Shown here piece after piece: positions 26,340-34,962 of a stretch of 64,000 nt of DNA. How positions within the stretch are numbered: the first letter of the stretch is position 1; the number at the start of each line of letters is the position of its first letter. A program made the translations under genes and the position numbers. The notes under the pieces were generated by a model. That model saw only the letters and a list, made by a program, of their open reading frames with translations. It was not told the origin of the DNA and made no database searches. This DNA comes from Thermanaerothrix solaris. GTDB taxonomy: Bacteria > Chloroflexota > Anaerolineae > Anaerolineales > Anaerolineaceae. The DNA lies in the NCBI RefSeq assembly GCF_032334255.1, contig NZ_JAUHMF010000002.1:310001-374000 (forward strand), read 5' to 3'.

Positions 26340-28396
26340 GGGGAAATTGGGCCTCCCTGCACCGTTTTAACCACACAGAATAGCGCGCCAGCCCGCCCAA
26401 CCGTAAAACGCACCGGGTCATTAGGGTGGTGGCTTAAGTCCTGGTTATAGCGGGTAATGAGCAGGAGCAGGCTACCCGGGTACGTCGTGTCATTCGCCGG
26501 GTCAAAACCCTCCACAGTAACATTGGCAGCGGCGTAGCGGCGCGCAATCTGGGGTTGGCGTAAGGCAAACACGGTCACAGGATGGTTTTGGGCTTCCTGG
26601 TTGATCAAATGCATCGTCTCTTTGTAACAGGTCAGCCAGTAATCGGTTTCAAAACGTCGAAATGCGCCACCGGTGCCGCCAATAAAGGTATTGTAATAGG
26701 TGTACTGGTAAGGGTGTAGCCGAACCAGAGCGAATATACCCGGAGCAAGAATTAACAGGCTCAGCCCTAAGCGTAGCCAGCGAGGGTGCAGCCAGGTTAA
26801 TAAGGCATCCAGACCCAGGCCGGCCAGAAGGAAGAGCGGTGGCACCAGGAAAAGAAAGTGGCGATAGCCATCATACATGGGCGGGCGGCGGAGCAGGACA
26901 TAGCCCAGAGGCAGGATGAGCCAGAGACAGACCAATGCGAAGGAACGCCACTCCAATCGGCGGTGCCAAAGGCGTACCCCGCCCACTCCAATGCCAAGCG
27001 CTACCAGCGGCCATACTGGTTCGGTCAACGTGAGTTCCAGAAGGGTAGGTAGATAACTGCGAGGCAATTGATTAGAGGGATAAACCTGGCCGTTAAAGAG
27101 CACCGGCAGAATGTGGGGGTTATTGGCCATGTGGCGTGCCACTTCAATCAGGCGGGCGATAGGGTTATCCCAGAGGAAGGGCCAGGTGAAATAAGTTACC
27201 ACCGCTGCGATCACCGCATAAAGGAGCAAGGGTTTCCACGAACGGGGGTAGGGTTGGAGTAAAAAATAAAGCCCGACCAGCGCCCCGGCTAACGGCCCCA
27301 GGACGCGAATCGAGGTGAGAAGTCCCAGCAATACCGCCCCCAACCCCAGCCAAAGGAAAACATGGCGCTTTTCGGTTGACGAGGCACCAGGGTCTTGCCA
27401 CCGCGGCCAGCGGGGTAGTGGGGTTAAGCGGGCGCGCACTTCCGAACTCAGGCGTTTCATCTCCGCCGGCCAGATCAGGCTCAAAAAGGTGTGGATGAAA
27501 AGCGGCGTGATCAGCACCGTGAGCACCGTCCGCAGGCGCACAAAGAGCACCCAGGCTTTGTTGATATAGGCTTCGGGTGGGGTTTCAGGTGCCCGCGCTG
27601 CAATGGTGAGGAACAATCGCCCCAACAGCGTTGTCGGTTCGGCGTAATAAGCCGTGGTAATCACTTCGCGCAGCCATTGATGGAGCCACCCTGCCAGGAG
27701 ATAAGTGGCAGCAAGACAGGTTGCAATCACCAGCATGGCGGCGTGCCAGGCTGTCAGCCGCCGTTGGGGTGACGCGGTTTCAGGTGATATCTCTGCCAGG
27801 GGTGGCGATGAAGATGCTACCAGCCGATCCACCCAGTTCAAGCCGGCGTTAATGGTTAGAATGAAGAAGACCATGAAAGGCATATCTTTAGGGTTGATGA
27901 ATCCATGCCCCCATAGAACCGGTTGGGTGGCGAAGAGCACCGCGGCTCCCAGGGCCGCCCATCCGCTCATCCAGCGCCGCGCCAGGAAATAAAAGCCGAT
28001 AACGCCGATCTGAAAGGTGAGGAAATTGACCAGGTGCCACCACTCATCGCGATGCACGCCCGGGGTGGGCAGTGCGCGCAGGATGTCTATGAGCGGGCGC
28101 CCCAGGAGCAGGTAAGCCGGGCCGTAATATTTGTGATCGGTTGCGCTCGGGCCATAGGCGCGCTCTAGGTCAAAATCCCCGCTCAAACGCGCAGCGATGG
28201 AATAGGCATAATCTACAGCATCCCCGTAGGCATAAAACAGCGGCTCATCCCAGGCGAAACCATAGTCGTCAAAGATGAACAGGGCTATGAGTAAATTGAA
28301 CAAAACGAAAATCCATAACCAGCGTTGTGCTGGATCGCGTTGGGACAAAGGAGGGTTGGGTAGTTTATTCATCAACGTCGGTAAAAAGTTCCCCAT
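26336..28396 (-). CDS. GT39/PMT-like membrane glycosyltransferase
   Basis: A 686-residue polytopic protein with the GT-C layout: first helix near residues 27-42, then acidic motif FAWDEPLFYAYGDA (about 46-60), and WGHGFINPKDMPF near residue 170, as in dolichyl-phosphate-mannose-dependent PMT-like enzymes. The C-terminal extracytoplasmic part contains YPYQYTYYN-like and RFETDYW sequences often seen in this group. It starts one base after the stop of the preceding gene and overlaps the next by ATGA. It probably adds sugars to proteins or cell-surface glycans at the outer face of the membrane. Confidence 0.78.
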   Translation of the reverse strand: MGNFLPTLMNKLPNPPLSQRDPAQRWLWIFVLFNLLIALFIFDDYGFAWDEPLFYAYGDAVDYAYSIAARLSGDFDLERAYGPSATDHKYYGPAYLLLGRPLIDILRALPTPGVHRDEWWHLVNFLTFQIGVIGFYFLARRWMSGWAALGAAVLFATQPVLWGHGFINPKDMPFMVFFILTINAGLNWVDRLVASSSPPLAEISPETASPQRRLTAWHAAMLVIATCLAATYLLAGWLHQWLREVITTAYYAEPTTLLGRLFLTIAARAPETPPEAYINKAWVLFVRLRTVLTVLITPLFIHTFLSLIWPAEMKRLSSEVRARLTPLPRWPRWQDPGASSTEKRHVFLWLGLGAVLLGLLTSIRVLGPLAGALVGLYFLLQPYPRSWKPLLLYAVIAAVVTYFTWPFLWDNPIARLIEVARHMANNPHILPVLFNGQVYPSNQLPRSYLPTLLELTLTEPVWPLVALGIGVGGVRLWHRRLEWRSFALVCLWLILPLGYVLLRRPPMYDGYRHFLFLVPPLFLLAGLGLDALLTWLHPRWLRLGLSLLILAPGIFALVRLHPYQYTYYNTFIGGTGGAFRRFETDYWLTCYKETMHLINQEAQNHPVTVFALRQPQIARRYAAANVTVEGFDPANDTTYPGSLLLLITRYNQDLSHHPNDPVRFTVGRAGALFCVVKTVQGGPISP

Positions 28397-28397
28397 T

Positions 28398-29453
28398 TTA
28401 TTCTTGGACGTCTAAAGTATAACCTGGGTCAACGAAGGCCCTTGCGGTTACCGAACTAGCAGGGTTCAAGAGCAATAGGGACATCGAACCTGAAGGATGA
28501 ACCAGATGATAAATATAAAGCATAAGTGGGATCAGCGCCAGCCAGCGCAACCCACTAAGGCCCCAATGAGGCAAAATCACAAACGTCAGGTTAGATAAAG
28601 TGGGCCATATTCCTAATGGGAAGGCAAACCAGACTAATAAATCGTGAGGTTGGAAATAAGGAGTGACCAGCGGTATGGAAAGGAAGAGCAAGTTTAAACG
28701 TTTAACGTCGTTGAGTGGAAGTAGGAAAGGAATTCCCCAAAGGATTAAACTAACCGGGCCAACATAGCGCCACAAGGAGATACTGGCCTGGTCGTTGGGA
28801 GGTTGAAGACTGTAGCGGGTACCGAGGGTGCTCAACCACTCTGGATAAAGGCTCAGGAAAATCCCGATGATGGCGAATGTAACGCATGTGGTCAAGAAGT
28901 ATGTGCGTTTAGAACGCCGGGCGAGAAATGCTAGGATAATCAACAGAGGAAGGCCCCATTGATACTTGGTCAGGGCAATACAGGCACCGATTCCTGCCAG
29001 TAACCACCGATCGTGCAGCAAAGCCATCCAAAAGACTGCAACTCCAGCCGCCAAGATCCCGGTAATCTGCCCATAAAAGATCACAAAAAATAGAGTCGCC
29101 GTAAACCAAGCCCACACCCCTCCACCAAATACCCGCCAGGCGAACCAAAAGCCCAGAATATTTAACACCCCCCAGATGAGCCATGCGACGTTTAGAGGCA
29201 ACCTTGCCAGGAGTTCAAACATGGGTAGCCAAATGGGGAGGTAATAGTACCTTTGAAGAGTATGCCTTTCGGCATCGAGGTAGTTCTTCAGATCTACGGG
29301 ATAAACCGCTTCGCTTTGATGCAAAACGAATACTGCCAAAATGGCAAAGGCCAGAATCACCCCTAACCATTCAGTGAGTCGAATTTTCTGGGATAATCTT
29401 TGACTTATCATTTGAGCATGAATATGGATGGCATTACCCGCTGGGCGAGTCAT
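28398..29453 (-). CDS. GT87-like (DUF2029) membrane glycosyltransferase
   Basis: A 351-residue polytopic membrane protein with about nine hydrophobic segments. After the first helix comes VYPVDLKNYLDAERH, and the GQITGIL motif in IFYGQITGILAAGVA recalls the GQxN motif of GT87 mannosyltransferases, which use polyprenyl-phosphate mannose. Chosen start ATG follows AAGGGGG at eight bases; the frame is open 19 codons further upstream without a ribosome binding site. It is first in a three-gene minus-strand cluster of membrane transferases. The sequence is AT-richer than the core genome. Function assigned at family level only. Confidence 0.65.
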   Translation of the reverse strand: MTRPAGNAIHIHAQMISQRLSQKIRLTEWLGVILAFAILAVFVLHQSEAVYPVDLKNYLDAERHTLQRYYYLPIWLPMFELLARLPLNVAWLIWGVLNILGFWFAWRVFGGGVWAWFTATLFFVIFYGQITGILAAGVAVFWMALLHDRWLLAGIGACIALTKYQWGLPLLIILAFLARRSKRTYFLTTCVTFAIIGIFLSLYPEWLSTLGTRYSLQPPNDQASISLWRYVGPVSLILWGIPFLLPLNDVKRLNLLFLSIPLVTPYFQPHDLLVWFAFPLGIWPTLSNLTFVILPHWGLSGLRWLALIPLMLYIYHLVHPSGSMSLLLLNPASSVTARAFVDPGYTLDVQE

Positions 29454-29660
29454 ACCACAGCCCCCTTTTGTTTTTGACGATAAAGATATTATATCGCCCC
29501 GTGCATACATTGACTTAAGGTGGTCGCCTTCTCAATACTTAACCGATGCCGATGGCGTCTTTCTCGATGACAGGGTTGATTTAGAAACCATCCAATTTGA
29601 TCAGAATCGCCCTTTTGAGTGGCTTGTCTTTGATAAGAGGTTCATCTTATTGAGAATTTC

Positions 29661-30060
29661 ATGGCGAATCATCGGCGCAGTTTTCTTCTGGTCCTGGTTG
29701 TGCTTGGCGCAGCACGTCTTTCAGCCTCTAGCGTCTGTCTACGCCTTTAATTCCGTTCATGCCAAGCCCGGCTGCGCTTTCACCGGTTTCCACACTGAGC
29801 GGGGATAAACGACGCCTGAATCTGGGTGCGGCGGTAAAGGGGGATCAGATCGCTCGCGCCGCCGAAATCTACCGCTAGCATCTTCGATAACGCTTTGGAA
29901 TTACATCAGCCTGAACATGCCCTGGTATGATCCAGGGCCATTGAATGAGCACGACATCCGGCACGGGGTGGCGTTATCATGCCTCCCCATCTATACGCTG
30001 CCGATGCAGATCGTTATCCGGTGACCCATTAACCGCTGCACATCCTTTAACCTTGGCGTT
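29661..30060 (+). pseudogene. Possible degraded gene for a secreted protein
   Basis: No intact gene is found between the minus-strand cluster and the YacL promoter (about 29454-30064). At 29661 an ATG opens a signal-peptide-like stretch (MANHRRSFLLVLVVLGAARL) that soon hits a stop. Protein-like segments continue in other frames (for example NLGAAVKGDQIARAAEIYR) and are broken by several stops. This suggests a decayed coding region, but I cannot name the parent. A 126-codon frame covering 29428-29808 shows no family features. Confidence 0.25.
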
Positions 30061-30064
30061 ATCA

Positions 30065-30093
30065 TTGACGCCACTTCTTGAGCATGCTATGAT
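30065..30093 (+). promoter_or_regulatory. Promoter of the PIN-TRAM/cysS gene cluster
   Basis: TTGACG at 30065-30070 and TATGAT at 30088-30093 with a 17-base spacer; TGC precedes the -10 (extended -10). It is about 90 bases upstream of the start codon. Confidence 0.65.
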
Positions 30094-30182
30094 TTAGATA
30101 CATAAGCACTTATCTTCTTCATCTTTTGATCTATTGCTGGTTTCGCACCTTAACAATCGAATCATCTAGAAAGGAGTCATTC

Positions 30183-31259
30183 ATGAGCGCCGATTTTATT
30201 GCTCGTCTCATTGGCATGGTTGTTTTTTGTATCATTGGCGTTATTTGGGGCACCCAACTTGGGCAGTTGGCCAATGCGGTTCCTAATCCATCCCCGTTTT
30301 CGGTTGAACAGTATGCACTCACCATTGGATTGGTCGGTGCTCTGGTCGGACTTATCCTCACCCCTTATCTCACCACACGCCCCATGCGTGCCCTGCGTTC
30401 TACCCTGACCCGCGTCTCGGCGCAAACGCTCTTTGCCGCTCTCTTTGGACTTATCGCCGGTTTGATCATTGCCGCGCTGCTGGCTTTTCCGCTCTCGCGC
30501 TTGCCCTCGCCCCTGGGTGAGGTGCTCCCCTTTGTCGGCGTCCTGGTCTTCGGCTACCTGGGCGTGACGGTCTTCGTCATGCGTCAACATGATCTATTCA
30601 ACCTCTTCTCTGGCTTCTCCAAAGGGGCAGCGCGCGATGCAGAGGCACCGAAATCCTGGTATGAGAACCGCAACATTCTGCTCGATACCAGTGTCATCAT
30701 TGATGGGCGCATTGCCGACATTGCCCGCACCGGATTCATTCCCGGCACGCTGCTCATCCCGCGCTTCGTGCTCAATGAGTTGCAGTATATTGCCGATTCT
30801 TCGGATAGTTTGCGGCGGCAGCGCGGGCGGCGTGGTTTAGAGGTGCTGGCCCAACTGCAGAAGGAACCGGGCGGCGTGCCGGTGCGCATCACCGATATTG
30901 ACGTCGAGGGGGTGCGGGAGGTGGATGATAAACTGGTCATCCTGGCACGACAGTTGCGCTGTCCGATCCTGACCAATGATTACAACCTCAACCGCGTGGC
31001 CGAACTGCAAGGGGTGCGGGTGCTCAACGTCAATGAACTGGCAAACGCCGTTAAATCAGCCCTGCTCCCCGGTGAAATGCTCTCGATTCGCATCATTCAG
31101 GAGGGCAAGGAGCCGGGTCAGGGTGTAGGGTATCTGGATGATGGCACCATGGTGGTGGTCGAAAACGGAAAAGACTATATCAATCAACAAGTGAATGTGG
31201 TGGTTACCAAAGTCCTCCAGACGTCGGCTGGACGGATGATTTTCGCACGCCTGGAGTAG
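30183..31259 (+). CDS. PIN-TRAM domain membrane protein (YacL family)
   Basis: A 358-residue protein with four N-terminal transmembrane helices (about residues 8-24, 45-62, 84-103 and 113-133). A cytoplasmic PIN nuclease domain starts at NILLDTSVIIDGRIADI, with Asp168 and Asp174 among the acidic metal ligands and a later LTNDYNLNRVAELQG. A C-terminal TRAM RNA-binding domain covers about 295-357 (SIRIIQEGKEPGQGVGYLDDGTMVVVE). YacL-type proteins are widespread and probably act on RNA at the membrane. The ATG is preceded by AAAGGAG; an upstream in-frame ATG 19 codons earlier lacks one. It precedes cysS by 27 bases. Confidence 0.88.
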   Translation: MSADFIARLIGMVVFCIIGVIWGTQLGQLANAVPNPSPFSVEQYALTIGLVGALVGLILTPYLTTRPMRALRSTLTRVSAQTLFAALFGLIAGLIIAALLAFPLSRLPSPLGEVLPFVGVLVFGYLGVTVFVMRQHDLFNLFSGFSKGAARDAEAPKSWYENRNILLDTSVIIDGRIADIARTGFIPGTLLIPRFVLNELQYIADSSDSLRRQRGRRGLEVLAQLQKEPGGVPVRITDIDVEGVREVDDKLVILARQLRCPILTNDYNLNRVAELQGVRVLNVNELANAVKSALLPGEMLSIRIIQEGKEPGQGVGYLDDGTMVVVENGKDYINQQVNVVVTKVLQTSAGRMIFARLE

Positions 31260-31286
31260 GCGACATTACCGTAGGAGTTGATTGGG

Positions 31287-32693
31287 ATGACCTTACGCAT
31301 CTATAACACCCTAACGCGCAAGAAAGAGCCATTTGAAACCCTGGAGCCCGGCGTGGTGCGGATGTACGTCTGCGGCCCCACCGTTTATGATAAGGCTCAC
31401 ATCGGGCATGCGATGTCGGCTCTGGTTTTTGATATCATCCGTCGCTATCTGGAATACCGTGGCTACACAGTGAAGTTTGTGATGAATTTTACCGATGTGG
31501 ATGATAAGATCATCCGCCGCGCTCAGGAATTGGGCGAAGATCCGTTCCGTCTGGCTGAACGTTATATTGAGGATTATCGTCGAAATTTGCAGGCGCTTAA
31601 CGTGAAACCGGCAACGGTCAACCCGCGCGCCACTCAGGAAATTGACCAGATCATCGCGATGATCCAGGGGTTGATCGAAAAGGGACACGCCTATGTCGTG
31701 GATGGGGATGTCTACTTCCGCGTCACCAGCGATCCCGATTATGGCAAACTCTCCGGGCGGCGGCTGGAGGAGATGCAGGCTGGCGCGCGCATTGAGGTAG
31801 ACGAACGCAAAGAGCACCCGATGGACTTTGCGTTGTGGAAAGCCGCCAAACCCGGCGAACCGGCCTGGCCCAGTCCTTGGGGACCGGGCCGTCCCGGTTG
31901 GCATATCGAGTGCTCGGCGATGAACCTGCACCACTTGGGCGAGCAGATTGATATCCACGGAGGAGGCAACGATCTGATCTTCCCACATCATGAGAACGAG
32001 ATTGCCCAGAGCGAAAGCCTGACCGGGAAGCCGTTCGTGCGGTACTGGGTGCACAACGGCATGGTGCAGTTGGGCGGTGAGAAGATGTCCAAATCCCTGG
32101 GCAACCTGATCACCATTGAAGAGTTCCTCGCCCAGCACCCGGCGGACGTCCTGCGCATGATGGTGCTCAACTCAAACTACCGCAGCCCCCTGGTCTATAC
32201 CGATGAGGTGGTGCAGCAAAGCGAGCGCGCACTGGAGCGTTTGCGTTCGGCTCTGCGCCCGGCCCTGCCCGATGCCACAGGCGCCCCCGAAGCCACCTTG
32301 CAGGCTTTGCAAGCGCAAATCGAAGCCACCCGCCAGGGCTTTATTGAAGCCATGGATGATGATTTCAACACCTCCGGGGCGTTGGCAGCGCTCTTCGAAT
32401 TGGTGCGAGCGATCAACCAGGCGCGGAGCGAGGGCGCAACCAATGAACAACTTGCCCCGGCTCAGGCCGCTTTGCGTGAACTGACGGGGGTCCTCGGCCT
32501 GACGTTGGAAGAACCTGCTGCCGCCCCCAGTGCAGCGGAGCCGTTCATTGATCTCCTGGTCGAGGTGCGTACCGAACTGCGCAAACAGAAACTTTGGGCG
32601 CTCTCGGACCGCATCCGCGATCGCCTGGCCGAACTGGGGGTGATCCTCGAGGATTCGCGCGAAGGCACGACCTGGCGCTGGAAAACTTCGTAG
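31287..32693 (+). CDS. cysS: Cysteinyl-tRNA synthetase
   Basis: Charges tRNA-Cys with cysteine, a cytoplasmic class I aminoacyl-tRNA synthetase of 468 residues. CGPTVYDKAHIGH contains the zinc-ligand Cys29 and the HIGH signature at 38-41. KMSKS is at 266-270. The zinc region PGWHIECSAM and HHENEIAQSE are in place. The C-terminal helical anticodon-binding DALR-type domain follows. TAGGAG lies nine bases before the ATG; an in-frame TTG three codons upstream abuts that site and is rejected. It is followed by a TrmH-type rRNA methyltransferase gene, a common bacterial order. Confidence 0.96.
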   Translation: MTLRIYNTLTRKKEPFETLEPGVVRMYVCGPTVYDKAHIGHAMSALVFDIIRRYLEYRGYTVKFVMNFTDVDDKIIRRAQELGEDPFRLAERYIEDYRRNLQALNVKPATVNPRATQEIDQIIAMIQGLIEKGHAYVVDGDVYFRVTSDPDYGKLSGRRLEEMQAGARIEVDERKEHPMDFALWKAAKPGEPAWPSPWGPGRPGWHIECSAMNLHHLGEQIDIHGGGNDLIFPHHENEIAQSESLTGKPFVRYWVHNGMVQLGGEKMSKSLGNLITIEEFLAQHPADVLRMMVLNSNYRSPLVYTDEVVQQSERALERLRSALRPALPDATGAPEATLQALQAQIEATRQGFIEAMDDDFNTSGALAALFELVRAINQARSEGATNEQLAPAQAALRELTGVLGLTLEEPAAAPSAAEPFIDLLVEVRTELRKQKLWALSDRIRDRLAELGVILEDSREGTTWRWKTS

Positions 32694-32703
32694 TCGAACG
32701 CCC

Positions 32704-33456
32704 ATGCGCGAGTGGATCACCGGGCGCAATCCCGTTTACGAAGTTCTGCGTGCTCAGCGTCGCCAGGTTTACCGCTTGCGCCTGGCACAAGGGGCAGAGA
32801 TCAAAGGACGCTTGGCCGAGATTTTGCGCTTGGCTCAAGCGCAAGGCGTGCCGGTGGAAACAACACCTCGCGCCCAGGTTGATTCGTTGGGTGAGAACCC
32901 CCAGGGCGTAGCTTTGCAGGTGGCAGATTATCCTTATAGCGATGTATCTGCCATCCTTGACCACGCCCGCGCCAGGGGCGAGCCGCCTCTGATCCTGGGG
33001 CTGGATTTGATCCAAAATCCTCAAAACCTGGGCAGTCTGCTGCGCACGGCCGAGGCGGTGGGTGTTCATGGTGTGATTCTGCCGCTGGCGCGCAGTGTAG
33101 GCGTGACGCCGGCGGTAGTGCATGCCTCGGCGGGTGCCAGCGAGCATTTGTACATCGCCCGTGCCAACCTGGCCCAGACGCTGGAGCGGCTGAAGGCGGC
33201 CGGCCTATGGGTGGTGGGCCTGGATCTTAACCCTGGGGCTCTGCCCCCACAGGCCCTTCCCCTGGATGCACCGCTGGCGTTGGTGGTGGGGAGTGAGGGG
33301 GAAGGCATGCGCCCGCTGGTGCGCCGCCAGTGTGATTACTTGCTGCGTTTGCCCATGCGTGGGCGGGTAGATTCGCTCAATGCGGCCGTGGCCGGTTCCA
33401 TTGCGCTTTATCTGTGCCTGTTGGCGCGTCAGAATCGCGCTACCACATCCTCTTAA
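32704..33456 (+). CDS. rlmB: 23S rRNA 2'-O-ribose methyltransferase, RlmB/TrmH family
   Basis: SPOUT-class SAM-dependent methyltransferase, 250 residues. An N-terminal substrate-binding domain (WITGRNPVYEVLRAQRRQVYRL) is followed by the SPOUT motifs DLIQNPQNLGSLLRTAEAVG (about 100-119), LVVGSEGEGM and LPMRGRVDSLNAAVAGSIALY, which form the knotted cofactor site. RlmB methylates a guanosine in the peptidyl-transferase region of 23S rRNA. Family assignment is firm; the exact target nucleotide is inferred. It lies ten bases after cysS and sixteen before the deacylase gene, in one operon. Confidence 0.88.
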   Translation: MREWITGRNPVYEVLRAQRRQVYRLRLAQGAEIKGRLAEILRLAQAQGVPVETTPRAQVDSLGENPQGVALQVADYPYSDVSAILDHARARGEPPLILGLDLIQNPQNLGSLLRTAEAVGVHGVILPLARSVGVTPAVVHASAGASEHLYIARANLAQTLERLKAAGLWVVGLDLNPGALPPQALPLDAPLALVVGSEGEGMRPLVRRQCDYLLRLPMRGRVDSLNAAVAGSIALYLCLLARQNRATTSS

Positions 33457-33472
33457 AGCCATGAGGTGACCA

Positions 33473-33970
33473 ATGACCGAAAGGACTTCTTCTCCGCTCA
33501 GCCCGGCGGCGCAACGCGTTCAGGCTGCACTCAAGGCACATGGCTTGACCATTGAGGTGATCGAATTGCCCGTTTCCACCCGCACCGCGCAGGAAGCGGC
33601 TGAGGCGGTGGGGTGTGAAGTGGGGCAGATCGTCAAATCGCTGGTCTTTCGCGGGCGAACGAGCGGCCAGGCCGTGCTCATCCTGACCAGCGGCGCTAAC
33701 CGGGTGGATTTAGACGTGGCCGCGGCCCAGGTGGGCGAGCCGTTGGAGAAAGCCGAAGCCGATTTTGTGCGTGCGACGACCGGTTTCGTCATCGGTGGGG
33801 TACCGCCGCTGGGTCACGCCACTCCGATCCCCACCTTTATGGACGAGGATTTATTGCAATACGCCGAAGTGTGGGCTGCTGCCGGCACCCCCAATGCTGT
33901 CTTCCCCATTGCCCCGACGGATCTACACCGCATCACGGCAGCGCAGGTAATACGGGTGAAAAATCGGTAA
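33473..33970 (+). CDS. YbaK/EbsC family aminoacyl-tRNA deacylase-like protein
   Basis: A 165-residue cytoplasmic protein with the YbaK/aa-tRNA deacylase fold. The catalytic-lysine segment is EVGQIVKSLVFRG, followed by LILTSGANRVDLDVAAAQVG and GGVPPLGHATPIPTFMDEDLLQY. Relatives remove cysteine or other wrong amino acids from tRNA-Pro. Its place two genes after cysS is suggestive, since CysS can produce Cys-related mischarging problems, but the true substrate is not shown by sequence. ATG follows GAGGTGACC. Confidence 0.88.
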   Translation: MTERTSSPLSPAAQRVQAALKAHGLTIEVIELPVSTRTAQEAAEAVGCEVGQIVKSLVFRGRTSGQAVLILTSGANRVDLDVAAAQVGEPLEKAEADFVRATTGFVIGGVPPLGHATPIPTFMDEDLLQYAEVWAAAGTPNAVFPIAPTDLHRITAAQVIRVKNR

Positions 33971-33984
33971 CTCGGGCCGGGGGT

Positions 33985-33990
33985 TATAAT
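33985..33990 (+). promoter_or_regulatory. Possible -10 element of the lipid kinase gene
   Basis: A consensus TATAAT 33 bases upstream of the start codon, without a convincing -35 at the usual distance. Confidence 0.35.
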
Positions 33991-34022
33991 AGTCAGAACC
34001 CTTCTTCCGTAGGATGCTGAGC

Positions 34023-34943
34023 ATGGCTGCTGTGTGCTTCATTTGTAACCCCAAAGCGAATTACGGGCGGGCGGCGTCTCTGGCGGCCCAACTGCGTCCG
34101 TTGGTCACCAACCATTACGGCGCCGAGTGGCGGGAGACGGCCTATTACCAACACGCCATCAAATTGGCGCAAGAAGCCGCGGCAGAGGGCGTGGAGCGGA
34201 TTATCGCCATGGGGGGTGATGGTACCGTCCATGAAGTAGTCAACGGGTTGATGGCTTTGCCGCCGGAAGAACGTCCGGCGGTGGGTATTGTGCCGGTGGG
34301 TTCGGGGAATGATTTTGCCGCCAGCCTGGGGATCAGCCCACGCCCACTGGAAGCGCTGCAGCAGGCTTTGGAGGGCAGGACTTGCCCGACCGACATCGCC
34401 CGCATCTATGATGACCGCGGCCACAGTGAATATTGGACCAATACCCTGGGCATCGGTTTTGATGCCGTGGTCAATATTCGCACCCGGCAGGTGCGTGGGG
34501 CGCTGCGGGGGTTGGGGGTGTATCTGGTGGCGGCTTTGCAGACCATTCTGCTCAACCACCAACCCTATCATCTCCGCCTGGAGACGGATGGTCAAGTGTG
34601 GGAAGAGGAACTACTGATGCTGACGCTATGCAACGGTCGGCGCCAAGGGGGGATGTTCTGGATGGCGCCGCAGGGCAGCCCGACCGATGGTCAGATTGAT
34701 TACGTGGGGGTGCGCACCATCTCCCGTCCTAAAATGCTTTATACCCTGCCTTTTTTCATTCGGGGCAAGCACGATCACTTGCCCTATACGTGCCATGGGG
34801 CGTTTCGTCACCTTATCCTGGAAGCCGATCGCCCGCTCTACATCCATACCGATGGCGAAATTTATGCCGGTTTCGATTCCACCATTCGCCGCCTGAGTGT
34901 AGAATCTATTCCTGGGGCGATCCGCTTCGTCCACGCCCACTGA
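34023..34943 (+). CDS. Diacylglycerol kinase-family lipid kinase (YegS/BmrU/DgkB type)
   Basis: A 306-residue cytoplasmic kinase of the DAGK catalytic family. FICNPKANYGRA begins the fold, the nucleotide-binding motif GGDGT is at 64-68 (AMGGDGTVHEVVNG), and VGSGNDFAASLG follows. The C-terminal beta-rich domain ends with HTDGEI. Members phosphorylate diacylglycerol or related lipids. TAGGA nine bases upstream supports this ATG; an ATG three codons earlier abuts that site. A possible -10 lies in the 52-base gap behind the deacylase gene. The gene is close to, but not overlapping, the next gene. Confidence 0.87.
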   Translation: MAAVCFICNPKANYGRAASLAAQLRPLVTNHYGAEWRETAYYQHAIKLAQEAAAEGVERIIAMGGDGTVHEVVNGLMALPPEERPAVGIVPVGSGNDFAASLGISPRPLEALQQALEGRTCPTDIARIYDDRGHSEYWTNTLGIGFDAVVNIRTRQVRGALRGLGVYLVAALQTILLNHQPYHLRLETDGQVWEEELLMLTLCNGRRQGGMFWMAPQGSPTDGQIDYVGVRTISRPKMLYTLPFFIRGKHDHLPYTCHGAFRHLILEADRPLYIHTDGEIYAGFDSTIRRLSVESIPGAIRFVHAH

Positions 34944-34962
34944 ACCACATTCATAACCTGCG

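Noticed and set aside
29428..29808. A 126-codon plus-strand gene
   Set aside because: Overlaps the start of the minus-strand GT87-like gene, has no ribosome binding site or family features, and is followed in frame by stops.
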